64,000 nt of DNA from Pseudenterobacter timonensis (GTDB lineage: Bacteria; Pseudomonadota; Gammaproteobacteria; Enterobacterales; Enterobacteriaceae), in the NCBI RefSeq assembly GCF_900021175.1, contig NZ_FCOP01000010.1:568940-632939 (forward strand). The letters are read 5' to 3'. Positions 17,987-27,092 of the stretch are shown in pieces. Below the pieces are notes generated by a model. It saw only the letters and a list, made by a program, of their open reading frames with translations. It searched no databases and had not been told where the DNA came from. Position 1 is the first letter of the stretch; each line of letters begins with the position of its first letter. The translations under genes were made by a program, and so were the position numbers.

Positions 17987-18781
17987 ATGAAACAGTATCT
18001 TGAACTGATGACAAAAGTGCTCCATGAGGGCACGCCGAAAAACGACCGCACCGGCACCGGTACGCTCTCCATTTTTGGCCACCAGATGCGCTTCAATTTG
18101 CAGGAAGGCTTTCCGCTGGTGACAACCAAGCGCTGCCATTTGCGCTCGATCATTCATGAACTGCTCTGGTTCCTGCAAGGCGACACCAATGTGGCCTATT
18201 TGCATGAGAATAACGTCACGATCTGGGACGAGTGGGCTGACGAAAACGGCGATCTGGGCCCGGTTTACGGCAAACAGTGGCGCGCCTGGCCTACGCCTGA
18301 TGGCCGCCATATTGACCAGATTTCCACCGTTATCAACCAGCTGAAGAACGACCCGGACTCGCGCCGCATTATCGTCTCCGCCTGGAACGTGGGCGAGCTG
18401 GATAAAATGGCGCTGGCGCCGTGCCACGCATTTTTCCAGTTTTATGTGGCTGACGGCAAACTCTCCTGCCAGTTGTATCAGCGTTCCTGCGACGTTTTCC
18501 TCGGCCTGCCGTTTAATATCGCCAGCTATGCCTTACTGGTGCATATGATGGCGCAGCAGTGCGATCTTGAGGTGGGCGATTTCGTCTGGACCGGCGGTGA
18601 TACGCACCTTTACAGCAACCACCTGGAACAGACGCGCCTGCAGCTTTCCCGCGAGCCGCGCGCCTTGCCGAAGCTGGTCATCAAACGTAAGCCAGACTCT
18701 CTCTTCGATTACCGCTTCGAAGATTTTGAGATTGAAGGTTACGATCCGCACCCCGGCATTAAAGCCCCGGTCGCTATCTGA
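17987..18781 (+). CDS. thyA: Thymidylate synthase
   Basis: Methylates dUMP to dTMP with methylene-tetrahydrofolate. It has 264 residues, the standard length. The active-site cysteine is in [12 protein letters not shown] (about residue 146). Other signatures are the phosphate-binding [12 protein letters not shown] loop, [16 protein letters not shown] and the C-terminal IKAPVAI. GAGGAACC lies before the ATG. It is translationally close to lgt and followed by a strong terminator. Confidence 0.99.
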   Translation: MKQYLELMTKVLHEGTPKNDRTGTGTLSIFGHQMRFNLQEGFPLVTTKRCHLRSIIHELLWFLQGDTNVAYLHENNVTIWDEWADENGDLGPVYGKQWRAWPTPDGRHIDQISTVINQLKNDPDSRRIIVSAWNVGELDKMALAPCHAFFQFYVADGKLSCQLYQRSCDVFLGLPFNIASYALLVHMMAQQCDLEVGDFVWTGGDTHLYSNHLEQTRLQLSREPRALPKLVIKRKPDSLFDYRFEDFEIEGYDPHPGIKAPVAI

Positions 18782-18799
18782 TCCTCCTCATCCTGACAC

Positions 18800-18828
18800 A
18801 ACCGGTGCTTGTTAGCGCCGGTTTTTTT
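18800..18828 (+). terminator. thyA terminator
   Basis: AACCGGTGC-TTGTTA-GCGCCGGTT followed by seven T's, 19 bp after thyA. Confidence 0.85.
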
Positions 18829-18964
18829 GCCTCTTTTATCAGTTTACGAGCCCCCTTCCGGGCGTTTTGCAACACAGTGAAAATGGTGATATTTAGCGGA
18901 TAACGCCTCGCAATTTTCAGATCCAGCATTCGTTTTTTCCCTTCTGTTTCTCCACACTGCCGCC

Positions 18965-19429
18965 ATGAAAAATGAACGCGGCTTCACCTTATTTGAAACC
19001 CTGATCGCAATGATGCTGATCGTTATGCTGAGCGGCGCGGGGCTAACGGGCTGGCAGCGCTGGCAGGCGCAGCAGCAGCTCTGGCAAACCGCCCGGCAGG
19101 TACGGGATTACCTGGTTCAGTTGCGAAACGACGCCAACGGGCACAACCGGGAGCACATCGTCAGCCTTCGCCAGGCAGAAGGAGGGTGGTGCCTGTTAAC
19201 GAACGATCTGGCCGATTGTCAGGCGGAAAGTTCGCAGGTGATGGTGCCGCGCTGGCCCGGCATCGTTGTTGTCGAAATTACGCCGTCGCTCGGGTTTTAT
19301 GGATTAAGGGATACCGCCTGGGCAGGGCGCATACGTCTGCAAAGCCGGGCCGGTGAATGGCTAGTGATTGTCGCAAACGGCGGGCGAATCAGAATGTGCA
19401 GCAACGAGGGAGGGGATGTATGCCATTAA
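18965..19429 (+). CDS. ppdA: Prepilin-like protein PpdA
   Basis: Minor pseudopilin-like protein of 154 residues with a type-IV prepilin N-terminus: short positive leader MKNERG, then FTLFETLIAMMLIVMLSGAG, where cleavage and N-methylation would occur before Phe7 and Glu at mature position 5 is kept. It is similar to E. coli PpdA (156 aa), strongest in NDANGHNREH and PSLGFYGLRDTAWAG. It begins a four-gene overlapping set with ppdB, ygdB and ppdC. No prepilin peptidase or major pilin gene is nearby. The function (DNA uptake, pilus or secretion priming) is unproven. Confidence 0.92.
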   Translation: MKNERGFTLFETLIAMMLIVMLSGAGLTGWQRWQAQQQLWQTARQVRDYLVQLRNDANGHNREHIVSLRQAEGGWCLLTNDLADCQAESSQVMVPRWPGIVVVEITPSLGFYGLRDTAWAGRIRLQSRAGEWLVIVANGGRIRMCSNEGGDVCH

Positions 19430-19977
19430 AGGAGCACGGTTTTTCACTTGTCGAGGTGCTACTGGCTATGGCGATAAGCAGCATTATGCTGCTTGGTGCG
19501 TCGCGATTTTTGCCGGGGCTGCAGCGGGCCACCCTCATACAGGCAGGGCTGCAGGAGCTGGAGGACGAACTCTGGCTGCGGGCGATGGCGGTGGGCAAAC
19601 AGCTTCAGCGCGCAGGCTATTGCGCCGGGCAGTGCCAGGGTGCCGCGCTATTGATTAACGAGCGCTGCGTTATCGTCCAGTGGGACGCTAACAGCAACGG
19701 CCGCTGGGAGCGGTCGCCGCTTTACGCGGCGGAGCAAACTGGCTTTCGCCTGACGGACGGGGCGCTGGAAACGCTGCGCGGCGCAACGGGCTGTGAAGGG
19801 AAAGGGTGGGATAAACTGACCGATCCTGGCCGCATCCTGATCCAGCGCTTTCAGGTGAATAAAACCGAGCTGGCCGGTTTCGCGCCGCAGCTGGAGGTGC
19901 TGCTCTCCGGCTCGCTTACCGGCAGGCCAGAAAGTGCGATGACGGTGAGTCAACGCGTGACGGGATTTAATCTGTGA
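19420..19977 (+). CDS. ppdB: Prepilin-like protein PpdB
   Basis: Second minor pseudopilin, 185 residues (E. coli about 187). The leader MPLKEHG is followed by FSLVEVLLAMAISSIMLLGA with the required Glu at mature position 5. The start at 19420 overlaps the end of ppdA by 10 bp and is preceded by GAGGGAGGGG; an upstream in-frame start at 19357 lacks a leader. The C-terminal part has four cysteines. It resembles PilW/GspJ-type minor pilins in size. The stop overlaps the GTG of ygdB. Confidence 0.9.
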   Translation: MPLKEHGFSLVEVLLAMAISSIMLLGASRFLPGLQRATLIQAGLQELEDELWLRAMAVGKQLQRAGYCAGQCQGAALLINERCVIVQWDANSNGRWERSPLYAAEQTGFRLTDGALETLRGATGCEGKGWDKLTDPGRILIQRFQVNKTELAGFAPQLEVLLSGSLTGRPESAMTVSQRVTGFNL

Positions 19978-20375
19978 ATCGTCAGCGGGGACTCTCCTCC
20001 CTGGGGCTGGTTCTGTTACTGCTGATTCTGGGGAGCATGACGCTGACGGGCCTCGGTTTACAGCTTGATGCCTTTACGCACAGCGTCGCCAGCGAAAGCC
20101 TGACGATCCAGCACCAGACGGCTCTCCAGTCGGCGCTGGAGTGGGGGCGGGTTCAGCAATGGCAGGCTGGAGCGCCCCTGGAGTGCAGACAGGCACCGCA
20201 GGGGCAGGTTTGTCTGCGTCAGCTGGATGAGGGGCGCGTGGTGCTGATTGCACAAGCGGGCGATATGCTGCTGTGGCGCATCGGGGAACAACAGAAAGAG
20301 CAGGTGCGCTTTTCGCCACATGGCTGGAGCGACTTTTGCCCGCTCAAGGAGAAAACGCTGTGTCAGGTACCTTAA
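19974..20375 (+). CDS. ygdB: YgdB, pilin-cluster protein of unknown function
   Basis: A 133-residue protein with an N-terminal hydrophobic helix (GLSSLGLVLLLLILGSMTLT) after MNRQR. It looks like a PilX/GspK-type minor pilin but without the usual FTLIE cleavage motif. The start is GTG at 19974, overlapping the ppdB stop (GTGA). Length fits E. coli YgdB (135). Position between ppdB and ppdC implies a role in the same pseudopilus; no direct evidence exists in the sequence. Confidence 0.88.
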   Translation: MNRQRGLSSLGLVLLLLILGSMTLTGLGLQLDAFTHSVASESLTIQHQTALQSALEWGRVQQWQAGAPLECRQAPQGQVCLRQLDEGRVVLIAQAGDMLLWRIGEQQKEQVRFSPHGWSDFCPLKEKTLCQVP

Positions 20376-20683
20376 AAAAAGAGTCAGGTTTCAGCATGGT
20401 GGAAGCCCTGCTGGCGATGGTGCTGCTGGTCATGGTAGTTCTGGCGCTGGCAGGGTTGCAGCGGGCGCTGGCTGCCCGCTTCGCCACGCTAAACCAGTAT
20501 CGTCTGCTCTGGCATCACCTCTGGAATCAGGCGCAGCTACAGCCTCCTGAGTTACCCGAAGGCTGGCAGGTAAAGCGGATGCAGACAACGCAGACGGGAT
20601 GTGTCAGCATCACGGTTAAAAGTATTTCTCCTTTGGGGCGGCAGGGGCAGTTAACCCGTCTGCATTGCCCGGTTAGCAAGTAG
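20360..20683 (+). CDS. ppdC: Prepilin-like protein PpdC
   Basis: A 107-residue minor pseudopilin. Leader SGTLKKESG then FSMVEALLAMVLLVMVVLAL, with Glu at mature position 5. The end QTGCVSITVKSISPLGRQGQ resembles the E. coli protein. The start is taken as GTG at 20360, giving the E. coli length and a 16-bp overlap with ygdB; a longer in-frame version from 20273 would bury the leader. recC begins 12 bp downstream, so the pilin genes and recC may share a transcript. Confidence 0.88.
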   Translation: MSGTLKKESGFSMVEALLAMVLLVMVVLALAGLQRALAARFATLNQYRLLWHHLWNQAQLQPPELPEGWQVKRMQTTQTGCVSITVKSISPLGRQGQLTRLHCPVSK

Positions 20684-20695
20684 TCTGGAGCGTGT

Positions 20696-23600
20696 ATGTT
20701 AAGGGTCTACCACTCAAATCGTCTTGATGTGCTGGAAGCGCTGATGGAGTTTCTCGTCGAGAACGATCGGCTCGCCGATCCTTTTGAGCCGGAAATGGTG
20801 CTGGTGCAGAGTACGGGTATGGCGCAGTGGCTCCAGATGACTCTTTCGCAAAAATTTGGCATTGCGGCCAATATCGACTTTCCGCTGCCGGCAAGCTTCA
20901 TCTGGAATATGTTTGTCCGGGTGCTGCCTGACGTCCCTGAGCAGAGCGCATTTAACAAGCAAAGCATGAGCTGGAAGCTGATGACGCTGCTGCCCGATAT
21001 GCTGTCGCGAGATGAATTTGCCATGCTGCGCCACTACCTCAGCGACGACAGCGATAAACGCAAGCTGTTTCAGCTCGCTTCCCGCACCGCAGACCTGTAT
21101 GACCAGTACCTTGTCTACCGCCCCGAATGGCTTACGCAGTGGGAGGCGGGGGAGCTTATCGACGGGCTGCCGGAGGCGCAAATCTGGCAGGCTCCGCTCT
21201 GGAAGGCGCTGGTTGAACATACGGCGAAGCTTGGACAGCCGTTGTGGCACCGCGCTAACCTCTATCAGCGTTTTATTGCCGCGCTGGAGAATGCCAAAGC
21301 GAAGCCAGCCGGTTTACCGACGCGCGTATTTATCTGCGGTATCTCTGCGCTCCCGCCCGTCTATCTGGACGCTCTGAGGGCGCTCGGCAGGCATGTGGAT
21401 ATCCATATCCTTTTTACCAATCCCTGCCGCCACTACTGGGGCGACATTCAGGATTCACGCTGGCTTGCCCGGCTGGTCACCCGCCAGCGGCGCCGGCTGT
21501 TTGAAGATCGGGAGGTACCGCTCTTTAAAGAGGGCAGCGACGCCGCGCAGCTCTTTGATGAAGAGGGTATCCAGAATCTGCCCAACCCGCTGCTCGCCTC
21601 CTGGGGCAAGCTTGGCCGCGACTATATCCATATGCTGTCGGACATCACCTCCTCCGGCGAAGGGGATGTGGATGCTTTTGCGGATATTCCCGCAGACAGC
21701 CTGCTGCACCATGTGCAGCTCGATATTCTGGAGCTGGATAACCGCGCGGTGGCGGGCCTCTCTGCCGATGAGTTTGCCCGCAGCGACAGTAAACGGCGCC
21801 TGGATCCTGAGGATCGCACTATTACCGTCCATGTCTGCCATAGCCCGCAGCGGGAGGTGGAGGTGCTTCACGATCGGCTGCTGGCGATGTTAGAGGAAGA
21901 TCCCGATCTGACGCCGCGCGATATTGTGGTCATGGTGGCCGATATCGACAGCTACAGCCCCTTTATTCAGGCGGTGTTTGGCAGTGCGACGGGCGATCGC
22001 TACCTTCCATACGCTATCTCCGACCGGCGGGCGCGTCAATCTCATCCTGCCATGCAGGCTTTTGTCAGCCTGCTCTCCCTGCCTGACAGCCGCTTTATCT
22101 CAGAAGATGTACTGGCGCTGCTGGATGTTCCGGTGCTTGCTGCGCGGTTTGGCATTGAAGAGGAGGGGCAGCGCTATTTGCGCCAGTGGGTCAATGAGTC
22201 GGGCGTACGCTGGGGGATTGATGATGATAACGTGCAGGAGTTTGAACTACCTGCCACGGGCCAGCATACCTGGCAGTTTGGCCTGACGCGCATGCTGCTG
22301 GGCTACGCCATGGAGAGCAGCCAGGGGGAATGGAATGAGGTGCTGCCTTACGATGAATCGTCGGGGTTAATCGCCGAGCTTATCGGCCATCTTGCCTCGC
22401 TGCTGATGCAGCTCAACCGCTGGCGGCGCGAGCTAATGCAGTCCCGAACCCTTGAGGCGTGGCTACCGGTCTGCCGGGAGATGCTTAACGACTTTTTCCT
22501 GCCTGACCGGGAAACCGAAGCGGCGATGGCGCTGATTGAGCAGCAGTGGCAGGCGATCATTGATGAGGGCGTCGCCTCGCACTATGGGGAGGAGGTCCCG
22601 CTCTCCCTGCTGCGCGACGAGCTGACGCTGCGTCTTGACCAGGAGCGCATCAGCCAGCGTTTTCTGGCGGGGCCGGTAAATATCTGTACGCTGATGCCCA
22701 TGCGCTCCATACCGTTTAAGGTAGTTTGTCTGCTGGGGATGAACGATGGCGTCTACCCGCGCGCGCTGGCGCCGTTAGGCTTTGATCTGATGAGCCAGCA
22801 GCCGAAGCGTGGCGATCGCAGCCGTCGTGATGACGACCGCTATCTCTTCCTGGAAGCGCTCATCTCTGCCCAGCAGAAGCTCTACATTAGCTATATTGGC
22901 CGCTCGATTCAGGACAACAGCGAGCGTTTCCCGTCGGTGCTGGTGCAGGAGCTGGTGGACTATATCGGGCAAAGCCACTATCTGCCGGGCGATGAGGCGC
23001 TTAACTGCGATGAAAGCGAGCAGCGGGTAAAATCGCATATTACCTGGCACCATAGCCGCATGCCGTTCGATCCGCTTAACTACGTGGAAAGCGAGCAGCA
23101 AAGCTATGCGCGCGAATGGCTTCCTGCGGCGAAAAAGGCCGGCACCGCCCATACGGATTTTATCCAGGCGCTTCCGCCGCTTGAGCTGGATACCCTGACC
23201 TTTGAGCAACTTCAGCGCTTCTGGGCGCATCCGGTGCGGGCATTCTTCCAGCAGCGTTTGCAGGTCAATTTCCGTTCTGAAGAGAGCGAAATTCCCGACG
23301 CGGAGCCGTTTATGCTGGATGGACTGAGCCGTTACCAGCTCAACAGCCAGCTGCTTAACGCGCTGGTAGAGCAGGAGGATGCGCAGCTTCTCTACCGCCG
23401 CTATCGCGCGTCCGGGCTGCTGCCTTATGGGGCGTTTGGTGAAATTATCTGGGATGCGCAGTGCCAGGAGATGCAGGCGCTGGCAGGGCGGGTTATCGAA
23501 TGCCGCCAGCCGGGTACCAGTCTGGAAATCGATCTGCTTTGCAACGGCGTGCAGCTGACGGGATGGCTACAGCACGTGCAGCCTGACGGCCTCCTGCGCT

Positions 23601-24070
23601 GGCGTCCCTCCAGTCTCAGCGTATCGCAAGGTTTGCAACTCTGGCTGGAGCATCTTGTCTACAGCGCCAGCGGTTACCAGGGCGAAAGCCGTCTGTTTGT
23701 TCGTAAAGATGGGGCATGGCGTTTCCCCCCCATGGACAAAGAGCAGGCGCTTGCCCTGCTCGAACTCTTTATCGACGGGTATCGCAAAGGGATGAATAAA
23801 CCGCTGCTGTTACTGCCAGAAAGTGGGGGAGCGTGGATAAAAGCCTGTTTCGATGCCGAAAAGGGTGCCATGTTAACGGACGAGGCGACGCTGCAAAAAG
23901 CGCGCAGTAAATTTTTACAGGCCTATGAAGGCAACATGATGATCCCTGGCGAAGGTGACGACGTCTGGTATCAGCGCCTGTGGCGTACGCTCGAACCTGA
24001 ATATTTTGACGAAATCGTCCAGGAGGCGCAGCGCTACCTGTTGCCGCTGTTTAAATTTAATCAGTCCTGA
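20696..24070 (+). CDS. recC: RecBCD exonuclease V, RecC subunit
   Basis: Chi-recognition and scaffold subunit of RecBCD, which processes double-strand ends for RecA. It has 1124 residues (E. coli 1122). The start MLRVYHSNRLDVLEALMEFL and the sections PFEPEMVLVQSTGMAQWLQM and CTLMPMRSIPFKVVCLLGMN match the family; it carries degenerate helicase folds and an inactive nuclease-like domain at the C-terminus. It is separated from recB by ptrA, as in E. coli. Confidence 0.98.
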   Translation: MLRVYHSNRLDVLEALMEFLVENDRLADPFEPEMVLVQSTGMAQWLQMTLSQKFGIAANIDFPLPASFIWNMFVRVLPDVPEQSAFNKQSMSWKLMTLLPDMLSRDEFAMLRHYLSDDSDKRKLFQLASRTADLYDQYLVYRPEWLTQWEAGELIDGLPEAQIWQAPLWKALVEHTAKLGQPLWHRANLYQRFIAALENAKAKPAGLPTRVFICGISALPPVYLDALRALGRHVDIHILFTNPCRHYWGDIQDSRWLARLVTRQRRRLFEDREVPLFKEGSDAAQLFDEEGIQNLPNPLLASWGKLGRDYIHMLSDITSSGEGDVDAFADIPADSLLHHVQLDILELDNRAVAGLSADEFARSDSKRRLDPEDRTITVHVCHSPQREVEVLHDRLLAMLEEDPDLTPRDIVVMVADIDSYSPFIQAVFGSATGDRYLPYAISDRRARQSHPAMQAFVSLLSLPDSRFISEDVLALLDVPVLAARFGIEEEGQRYLRQWVNESGVRWGIDDDNVQEFELPATGQHTWQFGLTRMLLGYAMESSQGEWNEVLPYDESSGLIAELIGHLASLLMQLNRWRRELMQSRTLEAWLPVCREMLNDFFLPDRETEAAMALIEQQWQAIIDEGVASHYGEEVPLSLLRDELTLRLDQERISQRFLAGPVNICTLMPMRSIPFKVVCLLGMNDGVYPRALAPLGFDLMSQQPKRGDRSRRDDDRYLFLEALISAQQKLYISYIGRSIQDNSERFPSVLVQELVDYIGQSHYLPGDEALNCDESEQRVKSHITWHHSRMPFDPLNYVESEQQSYAREWLPAAKKAGTAHTDFIQALPPLELDTLTFEQLQRFWAHPVRAFFQQRLQVNFRSEESEIPDAEPFMLDGLSRYQLNSQLLNALVEQEDAQLLYRRYRASGLLPYGAFGEIIWDAQCQEMQALAGRVIECRQPGTSLEIDLLCNGVQLTGWLQHVQPDGLLRWRPSSLSVSQGLQLWLEHLVYSASGYQGESRLFVRKDGAWRFPPMDKEQALALLELFIDGYRKGMNKPLLLLPESGGAWIKACFDAEKGAMLTDEATLQKARSKFLQAYEGNMMIPGEGDDVWYQRLWRTLEPEYFDEIVQEAQRYLLPLFKFNQS

Positions 24071-24209
24071 TGTTTGTTTAAAAATTGCGCAGGAAAGGAC
24101 GTTCATTTATGATGCCCATCCTGTCACGGACTGATGTAGCAAAAGAATGAGAGGCTGGCGCGTCCAGCTCGCAGTTTGTTAATGATGTAGCCGTGAAAAG
24201 AGGTCGTGA

Positions 24210-27092
24210 ATGCCAGGCAGCACCTTGTTGAAAGCGTTTGTTTTGTTCGTCGCCCTTTGGGCACCCTTCATTCAGGCAGATACCGGTTGGCAACCCATCC
24301 AGGAAACTATCCGCAAAAGCGAAAAAGATCCTCGCCAGTATCAGGCTATTCGCCTGGATAACGGGATGAGTGTGCTGCTGGTTTCCGATGCGCAGGCGGT
24401 AAAATCGCTCTCGGCGCTGGTGGTGCCGGTCGGTTCGTTGCAGGATCCCGACTCCCACCCGGGCCTGGCGCACTATCTGGAACATATGACTCTGATGGGC
24501 TCTAAAAAGTATCCACAGCCCGATAGCCTCTCTGAATTTCTTAAAATGCACGGCGGCAGCCATAACGCCAGCACCGCGCCCTATCGCACTGCCTACTACC
24601 TTGAAGTCGAAAACGATGCGCTGGATGGGGCGGTCGATCGTCTGGCCGATGCGATTGCGGCTCCTTTACTGGCTCAAAAATATGCCGCTCGCGAGCGTAA
24701 TGCCGTCAACGCCGAGCTGACCATGGCGCGCTCCCGTGACGGAATGCGCATGGCGCAGGTGAGCGCTGAAACTATCAACCCGGCGCACCCCGGCTCACGT
24801 TTTTCCGGCGGTAACCTGGAAACGCTGAGCGATAAACCGAACAGCCCGGTGCTGGATGCCCTGCACGCCTTCCGCGATAAATACTACTCCGCCAACCTGA
24901 TGAAGGCGGTGATTTACAGCAATCGCCCTTTGCCTGAGCTGGCGAAGCTGGCGGCGCAAACCTATGGCCGCGTACCGAATAAAAATATCGAAAGACCGGA
25001 AATTGACGTGCCGGTCGTAACCGACGCGCAGAAAGGGATCATTATTCATTATGTCCCGGCTCAGCCGCGAAAAGTGTTGCGCGTTGAGTTTCGTATCGAT
25101 AACAACACCGCGCAGTTTCGCAGTAAAACCGACGAGCTCGTCACCTATCTGATTGGCAACCGCAGCCCCAATACCCTGTCAGACTGGCTGCAGAAAGAGG
25201 GGCTGGTGGAAGGCATTCGCGCCGACTCCGATCCGGTAGTGAATGGCAACAGCGGCGTGCTGGCTATTTCAGCCACCTTAACCGATAAGGGACTTGCCCA
25301 TCGTGACGAGGTGGTTGCCGCCATCTTCAGCTACCTCTCGCTGCTGCGGGAGAAAGGGGTGGATAAGCGCTATTTTGATGAGCTTGCGCATGTGCTGGAT
25401 CTCGATTTCCGCTATCCGTCGATTACCCGCGACATGGATTATGTGGAGTGGCTGGCGGATACCATGATTCGCGTACCGGTAGAGCATACGCTGGATGCGG
25501 TAAATATCGCCGATCGCTATGACGCTAAGGCGATTCAGGCGCGTCTGGATATGATGACGCCACAAAACGCGCGCATCTGGTATATCAGCCCGAAAGAGCC
25601 GCACAACAAAACCGCCTACTTTGTCGATGCGCCATATCAGGTGGAGAAGATAAGCCCGGCCACTTTTGCCGGCTGGCAAAAAGCGGCTTCGGCGATTGCG
25701 CTTAAGCTGCCAGAGCTGAACCCCTATATTCCTGATGACTTTACGTTGATTAAGCCGGAAAAAGCCTACCCGCGCCCGGAGCTTATCGTTGATGAGCCGA
25801 CGCTTCGGGTGGTTTATACCCCAAGCCGCTATTTTGCCAGCGAGCCAAAAGCGGACGTCAGCGTGGTGCTGCGCAACCCGAAAGCGATGGACAGCGCTAA
25901 AAACCAGGTGCTCTTTGCCCTCAATGACTACCTGGCGGGTATCGCGCTCGATCAGCTCAGTAACCAGGCCGCGGTTGGGGGGATCAGCTTTTCCACCAAC
26001 GCCAACCATGGCCTGATGGTCAACGCAAACGGCTACACCCAGCGGCTGCCGCAGCTTTTCCTGGCATTGCTGGAGGGCTATTTCAGCTACACCCCGACCG
26101 AGGAGCAGCTTGAACAGGCCAAGTCCTGGTACGCCCTGATGATGGATTCGGCAGAAAAAGGCAAAGCGTTTGACCAGGCGATGATGCCGGTGCAGATGCT
26201 TTCGCAGATCCCCTACTTCCAGCGGGAGACGCGCCGTGCCCTGCTGCCGGGCATCACCCTGAAGGAGGTGATCGACTATCGCAACGCGCTTAAAACCCAG
26301 GCGCGGCCGGAGTTTCTGATCGTGGGCAACATGAGCGAAGCGCAGGCCAAAAAGCTGGGGCAGGATGTGCGTAAACAACTGGGGACAAACGGCAATGAGT
26401 GGTGCCGTAACCAGGATGTGGTCGTGGCTAAAAAGCAGGGCGTTATATTTGAAAAAGCGGGCAGCAGTACCGATTCGGCGCTTGCCGCCGTCTTTGTTCC
26501 AGCCGGTTATGACGAGTTTGTCAGCTCCGCCTACAGCGCGGTGTTAGGACAAATCATCCAGCCCTGGTTCTATAACCAGCTGCGCACCGAAGAGCAGCTT
26601 GGCTATGCGGTCTTTGCCTTTTCCATGAACGTGGGCCGCCAGTGGGGGCTGGGCTTCTTGCTGCAGAGTAGCGATAAACAGCCTGATTTCCTCTGGCAAC
26701 GTTACCAGGCCTTTTTCCCTAAGGCAGAGGCGAAGCTGCGTGCGATGGCGCCAGCGGAGTTTGCACAAATTCAACAGGCGGTCATCGCTCAGGTGCAACA
26801 GCCGCCGCAGACACTGGGGGAAGAGGCCTCGCAGCTAAGTAAAGATTTCGACAGGGGTAATATGCGCTTCGATTCACGTGATAAGATCGCGTCCGAAATC
26901 AAACAGCTGACGCCGCAAAAAGTTGCCGACTTCTTCCATCAGGCTGTGCTCCAGCCGCAGGGGATGGCATGTTTATCCCAGGTTTCCGGCAGTCAGAATG
27001 GCAAGGCGGAGTACGCCACGCCGAAGGGCTGGAAAGTATGGGAGAGCGTCAGCGCATTGCAGCAAACTATGCCCTGGAGTAAGAAAGAATGA
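24210..27092 (+). CDS. ptrA: Protease III (pitrilysin)
   Basis: Periplasmic zinc protease of the M16 family that cuts small peptides under about 7 kDa, such as insulin fragments. It has 960 residues (E. coli 962). The signal peptide is at residues 1-23, cut after FIQA. The inverted zinc motif is HYLEH (His88, Glu91, His92), with the third ligand Glu about 77 residues later in AVNAELTMARSRDGM. Four M16 repeats follow. AAAGAGG precedes the ATG. The stop overlaps the recB start by 4 bp (ATGA), so recB translation is coupled to it. No mechanistic link to RecBCD is known. Confidence 0.98.
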   Translation: MPGSTLLKAFVLFVALWAPFIQADTGWQPIQETIRKSEKDPRQYQAIRLDNGMSVLLVSDAQAVKSLSALVVPVGSLQDPDSHPGLAHYLEHMTLMGSKKYPQPDSLSEFLKMHGGSHNASTAPYRTAYYLEVENDALDGAVDRLADAIAAPLLAQKYAARERNAVNAELTMARSRDGMRMAQVSAETINPAHPGSRFSGGNLETLSDKPNSPVLDALHAFRDKYYSANLMKAVIYSNRPLPELAKLAAQTYGRVPNKNIERPEIDVPVVTDAQKGIIIHYVPAQPRKVLRVEFRIDNNTAQFRSKTDELVTYLIGNRSPNTLSDWLQKEGLVEGIRADSDPVVNGNSGVLAISATLTDKGLAHRDEVVAAIFSYLSLLREKGVDKRYFDELAHVLDLDFRYPSITRDMDYVEWLADTMIRVPVEHTLDAVNIADRYDAKAIQARLDMMTPQNARIWYISPKEPHNKTAYFVDAPYQVEKISPATFAGWQKAASAIALKLPELNPYIPDDFTLIKPEKAYPRPELIVDEPTLRVVYTPSRYFASEPKADVSVVLRNPKAMDSAKNQVLFALNDYLAGIALDQLSNQAAVGGISFSTNANHGLMVNANGYTQRLPQLFLALLEGYFSYTPTEEQLEQAKSWYALMMDSAEKGKAFDQAMMPVQMLSQIPYFQRETRRALLPGITLKEVIDYRNALKTQARPEFLIVGNMSEAQAKKLGQDVRKQLGTNGNEWCRNQDVVVAKKQGVIFEKAGSSTDSALAAVFVPAGYDEFVSSAYSAVLGQIIQPWFYNQLRTEEQLGYAVFAFSMNVGRQWGLGFLLQSSDKQPDFLWQRYQAFFPKAEAKLRAMAPAEFAQIQQAVIAQVQQPPQTLGEEASQLSKDFDRGNMRFDSRDKIASEIKQLTPQKVADFFHQAVLQPQGMACLSQVSGSQNGKAEYATPKGWKVWESVSALQQTMPWSKKE

